Origin: Motacilla alba alba
Lineage: Eukaryota > Chordata > Aves > Passeriformes > Motacillidae
Assembly (NCBI RefSeq): GCF_015832195.1
Contig: NC_052017.1
Location: 71,425,801-71,489,800, forward strand
Direction of reading: 5' to 3'
Length of the DNA stretch: 64,000 nucleotides
In this document: positions 1 to 11,392 of the stretch, one piece after another
Numbering within the stretch: the stretch's first letter is position 1
How the letters are laid out: the number at the start of each line of letters is the position of its first letter
Notes under the pieces: generated by a model
The model's input: the letters and a program-made list of their open reading frames with translations, nothing else
Database searches by the model: none
Told to the model about the DNA's origin: nothing
Made by a program: the position numbers and the translations under genes

Positions 1-199
1 ATGAATCTGTCTCTTTCTAGCTGTGTGGTCCCCAAAGAGGAAACAGTTTACTGGCTGAACTGAATGAAAGGACTACAGGGTTAGGTAAATATCCATATAA
101 CAAAAATTATACCAACCTGCATTTTATTTGCAGAAAAGGTTCTTGTTCTACAAGGACTTTTTGACTAGCATGGTCCCCTGCAACCCCTGAGTAATTATT

Positions 200-660
200 G
201 GAAGGAACAATTCCCAGCTAGCTTTTCCCCACCTTATATTTCTGTGGTGGTTCCCCCACTTAGCTTAAAATTCTTCTTTTTCAGATAATTTCCTAAGTTT
301 AGAAAAATAATTTAGAATTATAATTCTAGTCTCTTCTACACTCACTACTCCTGCTAGACTTGTGTCATCTGTAAGTGAAACAGACATTCTCTCTATTCCC
401 TCGTCCTGTCTGTTAAATGAAAATGTTCCACAGAACCAGAATAAGGGCAGACCTTCTCCTCCTTGCCAGATATACCCTTGCATTTTGACAATTTCCAAGC
501 AACTAGGGTTCTCCTACAGCTTCAAGTAGGCTTTATCCAGTAAGTCTCCCATGTTTTCCCAACTTGGCTATGGGGATATCACAGAAGGTTATGTCAAGAG
601 CCTAAATGATGACAACATATGACACTTACTGCTTCTCCTTTATTTGCAAGCATAGTTGCC
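200..660 (-). mobile_element. Ancient CR1 LINE fragment, reverse-transcriptase catalytic region
   Basis: Decayed non-LTR retrotransposon copy on the minus strand. Read on that strand, the frame at 265-498 contains DEGIE, then TDDTSLAGVV about ten residues later. This matches the CR1 reverse-transcriptase stretch in which a DEGIE-like motif precedes the catalytic F/Y-ADDT motif and a following GG-V. The first catalytic-motif position has changed (A to T: TDDT in place of ADDT) and the surrounding frame is broken. On the plus strand the DNA also follows the antisense CR1 pattern: tgtcatctg near 363, a tgtt-cacagaacc stretch near 424-437, and a weaker continuation near 575-655 that resembles the antisense of the upstream catalytic region. 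The left border is weakly supported. It is dead, with no intact ORF. I am fairly sure of the family and unsure of the subfamily and exact ends. Confidence 0.65.
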
Positions 661-779
661 CATTATATAACAAAATGAGATTTTTTTTTTTTTAATGTGA
701 TACATTCTTGACAAATGCATGTTGGCTATCACTTGTTCCCTTTTTATCTTTTACAGTTTTAGAGCTTAGTTCATGCTTC

Positions 780-900
780 TGTGTTGAGTGCTGGCTCCTG
801 GCAGCTCCAGCAGCCCCAGCGCAGGGCACGGCTGAGCCCCTCAGCTGTGGGAGGGCGAGAGCCCCGGGGAAAGCCTGGGAAAGGGAGGGCAGGACACTCT
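780..900. other. Short GC-rich island in AT-rich DNA
   Basis: About 120 bases are strikingly GC-rich, with CpG-containing runs such as cccagcgcagggcacggc and gagagccccggggaaag, and flanks that are clearly AT-rich. Frames are open across it on both strands (708-902 plus and 692-985 minus). GC-rich DNA lacks stop codons by composition, so this is not evidence of coding. I do not recognise a repeat family. It could be an inserted repeat fragment, a GC-biased gene-conversion patch or a small regulatory island. Confidence 0.5.
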
Positions 901-3670
901 GAAGTGTCGTGAAATTATTGTGCTCAAAGTATTCTAAGAGAGAGTTCAGTTTATCTGGAAACAACTGATTTGCAAAAAGATTCATAATAGTTAGTTCTTC
1001 CCTTAGGCTAAATTAACATTAGACTAATTTCCTTAATGGTGTTAACTGATAGCTATCTTAAATCTCCTTCTGGAGACATAGACTCTCATCCAATGCTTTT
1101 ACTGTGGGCCAGTTCAGAACAGTGGGATGCAGATGGACTGACTACTTTTTAAATTTTCAATGCACTTGGTTGATCAAGGCTGACTATCTGAAAGATTTGA
1201 TGCTCACTTTCCACAGTTGATATAAAAACTCTTATTGTGAAGACTGGAAATTTAAGTTCTTGCATGTTACTTAAGAGTCTGAGCTAAAGGGATAGAATGT
1301 GACATCTCTTTCTAGATTCTTTTGCCATCAATACCCTTCTTGTCATTGACTGTACAAATAGGTAGCCAAAGGGTGATGAAGAAGCCAATATGCTCTGTCA
1401 GTGCTGCTGAGGGATTTCCATTAGCTTGGAGAATATTCATCACCTAAGCCTTTTTCTCTTCCACATTTTTCCTGCAAAGCAACACAAACCAGCTGTAAAC
1501 AAATGACAGGATCTAGATGTTTGTATAAGTTAGGAGAGCCTTATCTCTTTCTTTCTTAAAACATTTTGATCCATGAAGAGCAAGAAAGAGTATCCCTGCA
1601 GGTGGTGAGAATATCCTGATACCTCTGAACTGTGCAAAGTAAATATCTTTTGCTAGAGAAATTATCACATATTCCGGGTGTATGCAGCATAAGATGTTAT
1701 CTATGGCATTGCTGGAGACTGCAAGTCAGCACCTCCAGATTGAAACTGTGCAGCCCAGTAACTGTTCCATTTGGGCTAAACAAGCTCAAGTACTCTGCCT
1801 TGTGTAAGTCCCCCAAAATTTTTCTTACAAATCAGATCTTTGTGTCTTAAGGGCCTGAATCTCCAGGACTTGTCTGACAGGCACTGAAGTGGAGGATGAA
1901 TTTAATTTTAGCTTTGGGTCAAGCTCTGCATAGGAAGTTTAGAACTAAGCAATAAACTTCGGGGGAAGAAGGGAGACTTTTACATATTAGCAATAAGCAG
2001 TTCTTTTACAAAAGAATACCTGACTGTATTCTTGTGAAAGACCACCCACAAGATTGAATTTGGGCTGTGTGATTTTGCCCCAAATGATAACTATGTGTAG
2101 AGATGTGCATAAGTCAGCACAGAATCTACATAAATATATAAAATATAAACATACAGTAAAAACATTAGTGAGATAGAAAGAACAGATGAGCGGAGCAAGC
2201 ACAGTGTGAAAGTATTTCAGCAAGGCAAATTTAAAGCAAACACTGAAACAAATGAGGTGGCAGACAACAGTATGAATTTTAATGAACCAAAAACAATACA
2301 GCAGAAAACTATTAAATGCAGTTTTGGTGCATGAACAATATATTGCTTTTAAAAGGTGCTTTCCTCTATTGGTGAAATGTAAAGATGTATAATTTAATGT
2401 AATATTTATGAAATGTTCAGTCCAAATATCTCTTTGCTGATCAGTGCAACAGGACAACATTTGGAATAACTATGGAAATTTATAAAGTTTCAGCTATAAT
2501 TTCAGGAATCGTTCAGATGAAGGTAAGAAACCTCAAGTATATTGGAAACATCAAGAGTTGATTGTGAATTTTCCCCAGGTTTTGCATTGCTATTATTTCA
2601 GGGCTTTGGTAATAATATCTATCAAGATCTTTCTTAAACTGGAAGTGAAAAGCACTTTTAATTTCATAAGAGATGGCAATCACAGTGTCTCTTCAGCTGG
2701 AGTAGTTTGTTAGCAGGAGTGACAGATTTTCAAGCCATCAGCAGAATTTTGGAGTTCACAGAGTTCCCAGTACTTCCTCTATGACTCCTATATGACATCC
2801 CATGCTGATGAAGACTAGTGTTTTGCCTTGATTGATTACCCAGAAGATCTATTTCTGCAGCTATTTCGTCTCAAGTCAGTCATTCTTTTAGCTGGTGTCT
2901 GTTTCTAGTTGCCCACAGTTACCTGGCTGACCTCCTTCAGCAGCTTTAGGCTATCACAACTTCATGTATCCAAGTCCAGCTTAGAGCATCCTTTCCCTTT
3001 CCAGGTGCAAAGTACCTCTGCACTTGATCATCTCCTTTGGAGAGGGATAGATCTCACAACCTTGGCTCTTCTGGACCTCCTCCCTTCCTGCCTGGGTTTG
3101 TCTCAGAGGTGAAATATCTGAAAATAAGGCACTTTTTGCAGGGTGAAAAAACTTGAGCAGCCTGTATTCAGCTGAGCAAAGTATAAAAAAGTGGACATGG
3201 TAATTTCTGGTGACCCAGTACATTTGTGAAGCATTTATAGCAGTCTAATTCTATGTCATCACACTCACATTTTACTAAAGAGCAAATTCGCCTTGAAAAC
3301 AGCACTGTTGTGACATAAAAGTGATATATGCAGCTCTTTTGAGCATATTCCTATTTTTGTGTTCATGAAACTTGAAAGAAGTTGAAATGCATGCAATTCT
3401 AGCTTTCAGTTATCCCTGTTAAATGTGTTAACCAGAAGCCAAATAAAATAGGCTGGATCTTGGAGAGTGAAAACCAACTCAGGCATGTAGAGCACAAATT
3501 ATGGATCTGCAATATATGGATCAGGTTTGCAGAACTTCCGCATTACATAATTGCTTTATCTCAGCAGATTTCAGTGGAATAGGTACTGTTCTCTTAAATT
3601 AATCTAGTGACATCTGGAGAGAAAATACTGTCCAAAATTATACAAATAAGTTGCAAAAAAATCACAAAGT
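901..3670. other. Unique AT-rich non-coding DNA, no supported gene
   Basis: I see no recognisable repeat, RNA gene or splice-supported exon here. The longest frame in the whole window lies on the minus strand at 1987-2460 (157 codons). It is rich in F, C, L, I and Y, as expected when AT-rich DNA is read by chance, and shows no domain. Confidence 0.6.
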
Positions 3671-3672
3671 AA

Positions 3673-3864
3673 ATGCAAATCCTTTTATTATTGCTTCTTG
3701 TAACCTACCCAGCAGTACTGCTCAGGAAAACAGAAGCTACCGTACATCTGAGATGCTATGAGAAAGCCTTTGGCATACTCAAGGGCTGCTGTACCCTCCC
3801 CTGTGACACTTCTTTACAGGTGTGCAGTGCCCATCTATGCAAAGGAGATTGTTATGGTGCTTAG
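3673..3864 (+). other. Small open frame with signal-like start and cysteine-rich tail (doubtful)
   Basis: A 63-codon ATG-to-stop frame starts with MQILLLLLLV, a hydrophobic leader resembling a secretion signal. A basic turn (RKTEA) follows, then a tail with seven cysteines including one CC pair. The cysteine spacing (10 residues before the CC, then 3, 6, 4 and 3) does not fit beta-defensins or any family I can name. No splice sites, promoter or poly(A) context supports expression, and the T-rich leader could easily arise by chance. I do not recognise it. It is recorded because the architecture is unusual among the small frames here, and it is probably not a gene. Confidence 0.12.
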
Positions 3865-6800
3865 CACTATTTCTAAGGTGGCCATGGTGAACCCCAGCCT
3901 TGAGGGGAGTTTTCCAGAGCAGGTGGCACTTAGCATCATGTTTGCACTCACTGTGGACATTTTTTAATAACAGAGCAAGACACCAAGCAGTAGAGAAGCA
4001 GGATTCACCCTCAGAGCTCAGTCATGTGATGCAGTATGGCTCTTCTGTCACAACAGCTGTGCATGTTTCAGTCCTACAGCAGGAGATTTTCTTGCAGTTT
4101 GCTTAAGACAAGCTGTCTCTGATGGTTGCTTCTTGTCTTGTTTTGGTGAAAATCCATCTGTCACCTACTTAGAGGATAAAGCCATAGAGGAAAGAGTGCA
4201 GAAACACAGGAAAACATGAGATAATAAAATTGATTATATTTTATTATTATAGTTGTCTCACTGTGCAGACAACAATGAGTAATTTGAAAATACTGATGAT
4301 TATAATTTATGTTAATTTTTTATGCAGTCAAACTTGGTAATTGCTTTAAAAAAAGTTTTAGGTTTAGAAATATGAGTAGGATGATGTATTTGAAAACCTC
4401 TCTCTTAGCAGGCATCATGATCTACAATTTGAAAAATTATCTGAGAATAGTCAGACTCCACAGGCACTACAAGAAACCAATTGCTAGGTTTTTTCAGCCA
4501 CTGCCTCCAGGGAAAACCATTTTTCATTATGCAAACAAATATACATGGATATAAGTGCACTCCTTGGTTTAAAGCTTCTATGAATTCTGTTGCATTTCTT
4601 TTACCTAGATTAGAAATTCCTGGTATAATTAATCCAAAACTCACAGTGAATTCTACAGAATTAAAAAATAAACTGAAGTTGTCCCCAAGAATTTTCCCTT
4701 CCTGAAAGCTTCTTCAGGGTCATTCTTAGTCAGTAAAAAATAGTACTGAGTGTGCCCCCTTGTAAGTCTGGTGTTTCTAAAGACTTTACTGTCAGCACAC
4801 TTATTGACTCCAGCTAGGGCATGACAATAATCAAATTGTACCTCCTGACGAGGTAAAACAGAGCCAAAATGGCCAGTAACTCTTCCACTTTTAAAGGAAA
4901 AATAGTTTGCTGGTTTTGAGCATATGGTACTTTAAAGTTGAATAATCCTAAGAAATTAAATTACTTTCTCTCACTTTCTCTTTCTTTCATGCAGTTTTAA
5001 AATCTGTCCTTAATTAGTAGTTGTTGATTGCATTATTTTGGGGTTCTTCCCTGTTTTTTATTTGTTGAAAATTAAAGTCTCATAGCTTGAAATCACCTAC
5101 ATTAATCACAATGTCCAGAAAATGTAATTGTTTGAATAAATAAGAATTGTTTTATAATACCACTAGAAATCTACATTACATTATTTGCATGTTATTCTCT
5201 GAATCCAATTTGCTGTAGGTTTTAAATATGGATTCAGTTCTTTGGTTTTTCAGACAATTTATTAGACAATATCTCACATACAATAGGAATTCTCAAAACT
5301 CTGTTATAGTGGTAAAACAGACTAAATCCTAAAACTTGTATCAAAGCCAGAATAAAATAATTTTGCCAAGAGAAGGCTGCAGAAATTGTATTACTGTCAG
5401 TTGCATTTTATGGAAAGGCTGTAGGATAAGAAAGGAATAAATTGGTGGCTGGTGGATCTTAGTCTGCTCTGGAGTACACAGAATATTGAGGGCTACAGCT
5501 GTACTCATCTGCCATATGTGGGACATTGCTGTGGCTTTGGTAGGAATGTAAACGTGTGGGACAGGGAAGGACCAGTCAGTTTCACCCACCTTGCTGCCTT
5601 CTTACTCCACTGCTTCAGAGCAGATGATGTGTTCTGATCCTCCTCTGTGGGTGCATAAACATTACATTTCTACATAATTTAGTGGATACTGTACAGAAGA
5701 AAATGTCTAATTTAATGAAAAGAAACAGAAGCATTACTGGAATTTATCAGGCAGAATGAGGATCTAATTATCTAACAGCAACAACTGGCTCTAGCATAAC
5801 TGTTCTTGTCTAGGTGGCATTTCTTGCCACAGATAGCAGGGGCAGAGGTGACAAAAGACACAATATGAAAAGACCCCCATGCTACCAGAGCTGTGATCAG
5901 TTCCCTCGTATTTGCAAAGGAGCACTTCCTGCCAGCAAGCTGGATAACTACACTGTGTCAGACCCAGCAGTTTGTTCCATGCATCTGTCAAGTGCTATGT
6001 GGTCCTGGTGGTTTTATGCTCACTCAAGTTATCAAGCAAGGACCGTTTAGTCTGGCACGGAGGAGCCTGTGCACTTTGCAATATGAGCACTAAGACAACA
6101 AACAAAGGGTTTGTACCTGAGAATCTAAAGACCCTTCTGGTGAATCACAGGCCAGAATAAGCCTAAAGAGACAGCTACAGCACAGGTTTTTTTTTTTTTT
6201 TTAATGTGGTAACTTTGATAACATCTATAATAAAAGTTAATAGAAATGCCTATGGAAATAAAGTATTGTTCCATAGCAGAGAGTGTATTCTTCCTCAATA
6301 GACTAGCAAAAGGCTTCCACATTTTTTAAGTCCACATCAGCTCAGGTTTGAGGCTCTGTGCTAGATATGAGATGCAGATACAGTCATGGTATCTCTGCGG
6401 ACTGCATTTAATCCACAAAAAACCCCGAAACAATGAAAAATGTTCTTTCTGCTTCTGTGGGGGATGTTGTTAATGTCAGAATACTCTGGCAGGCAGAGAT
6501 TTTGTGCATATTATTTGTCTTAATGAGCATCTCTTTTCTGTAATTCTGGATTGACATTTCCAGAAAGCCTATTTCAGGTGAATTACACATACGAAGGTGT
6601 AATGTATGGCCAAAGCAGCTCTCAAAAGCTGCCTATGTGGTCATATCCTTTTTACTGTGTATGTTTTCAACTCTCCCTAGGAACATCAGCTGGTTCTTTT
6701 CCATTAAGAACTTGTGTATTGTAGCAATGGGGTATGCATATTATTTTGAAAGTGAAGTACATTTACCTACACAACTTCTTTCGATTCCATCGCATAAAAC

Positions 6801-9800
6801 AAAGAGCTTCATAGCATCAGAATATCAAAATATGACAAAAACATAAGCTTTTCAAGAAAAATGAAAAAACTTTCAGGCACATGTAAAGGCTTTCCTAGCA
6901 ATGACTTGAGACACATTTCAGCCACTTTCACCCATATCAGACATGATCGGTAGTCATTGCTGTCACAGACGAGCAGTCGGTGGGGGTGAAAGCAGACAAC
7001 AAAGGAGTCAGAATGAAACATTTGCAGCAAACTGTCAAAAATTACACTAGAGGTAGATTAAGAGCTACCACAGATGTGTGATGTGCTGAAATGAGTGAAA
7101 AATCACTGCAGTGACCTAAAAGGAATGTGTAATCTTATTTTACTATTCTAATTGGCTTTGTGAAGCAATGCTCAAAATTTTAGCGTAACCTGTTCACAAA
7201 CATCATTGATTTCAAAATGTAAGAAATGAGATCATTAGTCTTCTGGAAGCTGTGGGGGAAATGTACAACAGAGTTACAGACCTTTATGTAAATGTTCCTG
7301 AAAACCTGTTCTATCCTATATTTGGGTGTGTGGGGTTTAATTATGAGTAGGATCAAAGACATCTTGAAAAGAGCTAATCCTGTTTTATGTGTATGCAACT
7401 CCATCTACATTAATTATATCTCAAGATCACAGAACTTGCTTACAAGCAATAATGATAGTGATGCAAATTATATTGTGGCATTGGTAGACCATTTCACTGC
7501 CAACAGAGGCAGAATGAATTACCCTTCTTTGTGACATTTAATTAGGGTATATAGCCTTGTAGAGAACCTCTTCTGTGGCAAAAAATATAGAAGTTTCTCA
7601 ATTAAGAAAAAAACCAAAAACAACACTTGTTGTTAAAACATTGCTGTCATATTCATAATGGGACTCTAATGCAAATGTATTTGGAGTTAAATCCTCTGCT
7701 TTTGAACATCAGCAATTCTGCCATCACCATTCTCTCAGATTCAATGAAGGATGTGTACTAGTGAATTTGGTCATCACATGAGAGCCATTTAAAGTGTTGA
7801 CAGAAATCCAAAGGATTTCACTTCTTTTATTTTTTGTAAGTAATGGAACGGGTTATTTCTCTTCTGAGTGACATTAGATTCTGCTTGGAGTTTTCTTTTC
7901 TTCTGGATTAGTCAAAACCAGCATTTTAAAAAGTTTCTGGGAAAATATTTTTTCAATGTTTGAGTCTTTTGGCCACTTTTAAAAGAAATTTTTTCCGCTA
8001 TGTTTTGTGAGTTATGTTCCATTTTTCTAATTTCCTTTTTTGCTAAAGTTACATGAAGTTTTTGAAAGTTGTTTTATATTGCTGCAATATTTCTTGTTCA
8101 CAAAGTTGAAAATGCTTTTTATCAGCTTCTCTGGTGTATTTATTTCAGTCCTGATAAGAAGCATGCATTCACCTTGGCTATAAAGAACAATACATTCCTC
8201 TTTTTCTTAAGGTAAGTTAATTTTAGTAAAAAAAAATAGAAGCTTGCTGAGTGGAACTCTTGCTTTGTATTTTGCAAGCTTAGTCCTCTCATGTGTGCTT
8301 TTTCCAAACGTGGACAAAGAAGATTTTGTGGAAAGGAAAAGTGCACAAATACTTGGACCGAACTAACTTTGAATGTGAGGGAAGATAAAAATCTCAGTAG
8401 GTAGGAGAGCTATACAGTGAAAGGATAACTACGAGCAAAAGAAGAAAATGGTCATCTTTTCCCGTGCCTTCTTCTTATCCCTGAGGTAGAAGGATCTACC
8501 TACCTTTGTCACACAGTGGGATTGATAATGCAAAGGACAAATATTCTTCTCTGTCATTATGTCTTTATAGGTCTCTTCCTGCTGTGCTTAAGCGGCACAA
8601 ACTCCCACAGAGTTTTCTTTTGTAAGGATGAAATAATCAGTCCCTGACAGGGTAGAATCAAGAGACAGGTAAGGGTAGCATTTACCTCACACCTCCTGGA
8701 ACACATATGGATCTTCTTCCAGGCAGAGAAGTAAAGAGGAATTTCTCGAATTTTAAATCTGTAGCAAGTAGTATATAAAAGTAGTCAAAGGGCTAGTTGA
8801 TCGTGCCTGATGCAAATTTGATGAGAATAACTCAATTCAAAAGGTTGCTACTGTCTTGCAGGAAGCTTGTTGGCAAAGTAAAGCAATCACAGGAAATGTG
8901 TGTAGAACTGCAAGGGTGATTGTTTAGAAGGGGGAGAGGCACCTCCAAACATATGCAAAAGTGTCAGACTTTTCTAAATACAATGCAATTTGCCAAGAAA
9001 GAAAATAAGATGACATTGGTTACAGAGCAAGAGAAATGAGAAACTTGCAATGAAAATATATTAATACCAGGTTAATGGCAGTAAGTGCTATTTTAAAAGA
9101 ATGTGATAAGCCAGAACAGTCATGGCTCAAATCAATAATTTTCCATCCACACACATCTTGTTTGAATGTAAAAGGGTTGCATATCGATATATCCAGGTTG
9201 AACCTAATTTAGCATCATTCAGAATTGGTGATGAGTAGGAGGTGGAAGAAAGAAAAGAAGCAAAATCCCATCTGCAGTTATGTAATGACACATCAGCATG
9301 ATGTCTCTCACATCTGTCTGATGGTATACCAAAGAAATGAATTTGCATGTGTTCAGGTGAACTTTGGAAGAGGACCCAAATTCTAAATCAACATCAAGGT
9401 ACTCTGAATTTCTTCTCATTTGTCTTACAGAAATGATCTGACAAAACAGACTTCAAATGAAGAGTTATTTTATCATTTATATTGGAAAAAAATTCACTGC
9501 TAGTGCAACAATACTTAATGCTAGTGAAACAATCCTTTCTAGTTGCTCTACCTTGGGAGGAAGGAACCAAGACAACTGTTTTCTAAAATTTGTCTATAAT
9601 TTGAAGGAGATCATGATCTTAAAATACGTTTGTCAAGCTCAGGTGAAGACATGTTAGCCTTTTATTTATAAGATTATTGTTCATGAATATGTTTGTTTCC
9701 TTCCTCCTCTGATCCTTATTTTAAAAACATCTGAAAGTTTTTAGTTTCAAATAAATGTGTACAGTGTATCCATATTAACATTTTCAAATGTGGTAAAACA

Positions 9801-11240
9801 TGGAAAACTTCTATCTCAAAAGGCAAAAGCTTAGCAGTAAATATATACAGGTTTTAATAATGACACTCTGAAACCTGATAAGCAGATATCAAGAATCAAA
9901 CATAGACCTATCAGAAGCCAGATGAACTTAGAAAACTGCAAATGAAAATATTACCTTTAAAAAGATCTGCCTAGGACTGGCACTATTATGTTGAAAATGC
10001 TGCATGTTGTTTCTGAGAGTTGGAATTTTTATATTACTTTGTCAAAACCTTCATTGCCGAAGACTTGGATTACCTACAATCCCTAGTTCCTTGCTTTCTT
10101 TATGTGAGTTTCAAATAGGTTTATTAACTGGACCTCACATTACAGGTGAAATTCATTGATTCATTTTAGTCTCACTTGTAAAGGATGAAATATTTTGTGT
10201 TTTGATTGGGCTTTATTAAGACTAACGAGAAAGGGAAGCTTCTGCTGACCTTTTGTTCAGATCTGGACTTTGCCCTAGAGATGGACACAGGAGGGCACTG
10301 GTTTCTGGAGCATGTTTGTTTTACTGGTATACAAAGGCTGCCAAGAACCTTCAGAGGATCTGCTCCCAGGACTTCCCTTACAACAGCTTGGGAAGCTTAT
10401 ACATTAGAAGGAAAGGACTTCATAGCACTGTTTTTTTCTTTTATGGATGTTAATATGACTGAAGACATTTTTGTGAGGTAGTTATATTTTAAGGTGCATT
10501 TGGTGCTCTGTTGCCTCTTTTATGCATCTACTATTCATTTTAATATTTTCTAAGAGCATCTGTAATATGGGATAGGCGTTAATGTCACTTATAAAATTAA
10601 ATTAACTAGGATGTTCTGAAATTGTCTTTAAAGGTCAAATTATAATAATCTTACCCAGAGTAGTACTTTTACTCGGGGGTAGGTCCAGGTAAATCAATAG
10701 CACTATAGAAGAAATAAGGTTAGATACATAACTGACTTTGGCACCACATACCCTCCAAAATGTACTTATCAGTGCAGCCAAAATTAATGGGTTTAAATTC
10801 TCTGAATTCTTGTTTGTTCTCTGACACACTTGGAGACATGAAAAATTTAACTTTTAAACTTATCTATCTAAAATTTTCCATCAGTGTGATTTCACAGTAA
10901 CATAGAGATTTGCTTCTGAGTGGTCAGAAACTTGATAATATGGAACATACATGTGTCTGCTTTCCTTTATTTCACCAGCTGCTACTGTTCTGCTATAATC
11001 TGCATGTTCCTTGCATCATGAAACTGTATCCCAAAAATATCTGGAGCAGAGCAAATTGCTCGTCATCAGCCCCATGAGTGCACTGAACTATAGCTTGCTC
11101 AGTCTTTTTCTTTGCAGTTGTGTTTGACATAATCCTTTAAACTTGCTCAAAACAAGGACTAAAACTTTAATACTGCTCTACAGAGGCCATAACTGTAATC
11201 TATGGTGCTATATTTCACTGACCTAATGTTTGTATAACTT
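3865..11240. other. Unique AT-rich non-coding DNA
   Basis: This stretch of about 7.4 kb has no gene or repeat family that I can support. It contains simple tracts only: a poly-T of 16 at 6187-6202 and T-rich low-complexity DNA around 7930-8110. Frames of 60-91 codons occur on both strands without homology that I recognise. Two overlapping frames at 10206-10481 and 10253-10453 are simply alternative readings of a slightly GC-richer patch. Confidence 0.6.
6187..6202. repeat. Poly-T tract (16 T)
   Basis: An uninterrupted T homopolymer. No SINE or processed-pseudogene body is recognisable next to it. Confidence 0.95.
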
Positions 11241-11246
11241 TTTTAG

Positions 11247-11392
11247 GCAAAGTAGAAAGTTACCAGTAGAAGGATTGAGAAAGACCCACACCAACACATC
11301 TGAGAGTCCTGACTGCACAGCTGAAAGATGTATACACATGAAGAAGAATCAGGAGGAAGTCTTGGAACTCATTGCTACTTTACTGCAAGCAG
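11247..11392 (+). other. Exon-like segment (candidate only)
   Basis: A 146-bp segment is preceded by a good acceptor (cttttttag ending at 11246, with a ctgac branch-point-like motif about 30 bases upstream at 11218-11222). It is followed by a cag/gtacta donor at 11393. One frame is open right through, and its residues look soluble and protein-like, for example KKNQEEVLELIATLLQA near the end. The frame continues open past the donor to a stop near 11511, so openness does not discriminate. I do not recognise the protein. Acceptor- and donor-like strings are common by chance, so this remains a weak candidate. Confidence 0.2.

Noticed and set aside
1987..2460. 157-codon minus-strand open frame, the longest in the window
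   Set aside because: Composition (F, C, I, L, Y) is what AT-rich DNA gives by chance. There is no domain, signal or splice context, and a frame of this length is not surprising in 64 kb.
3673..3864. Beta-defensin or similar antimicrobial peptide
   Set aside because: The cysteine spacing does not follow the defensin pattern (the CC pair comes early, not at the end).
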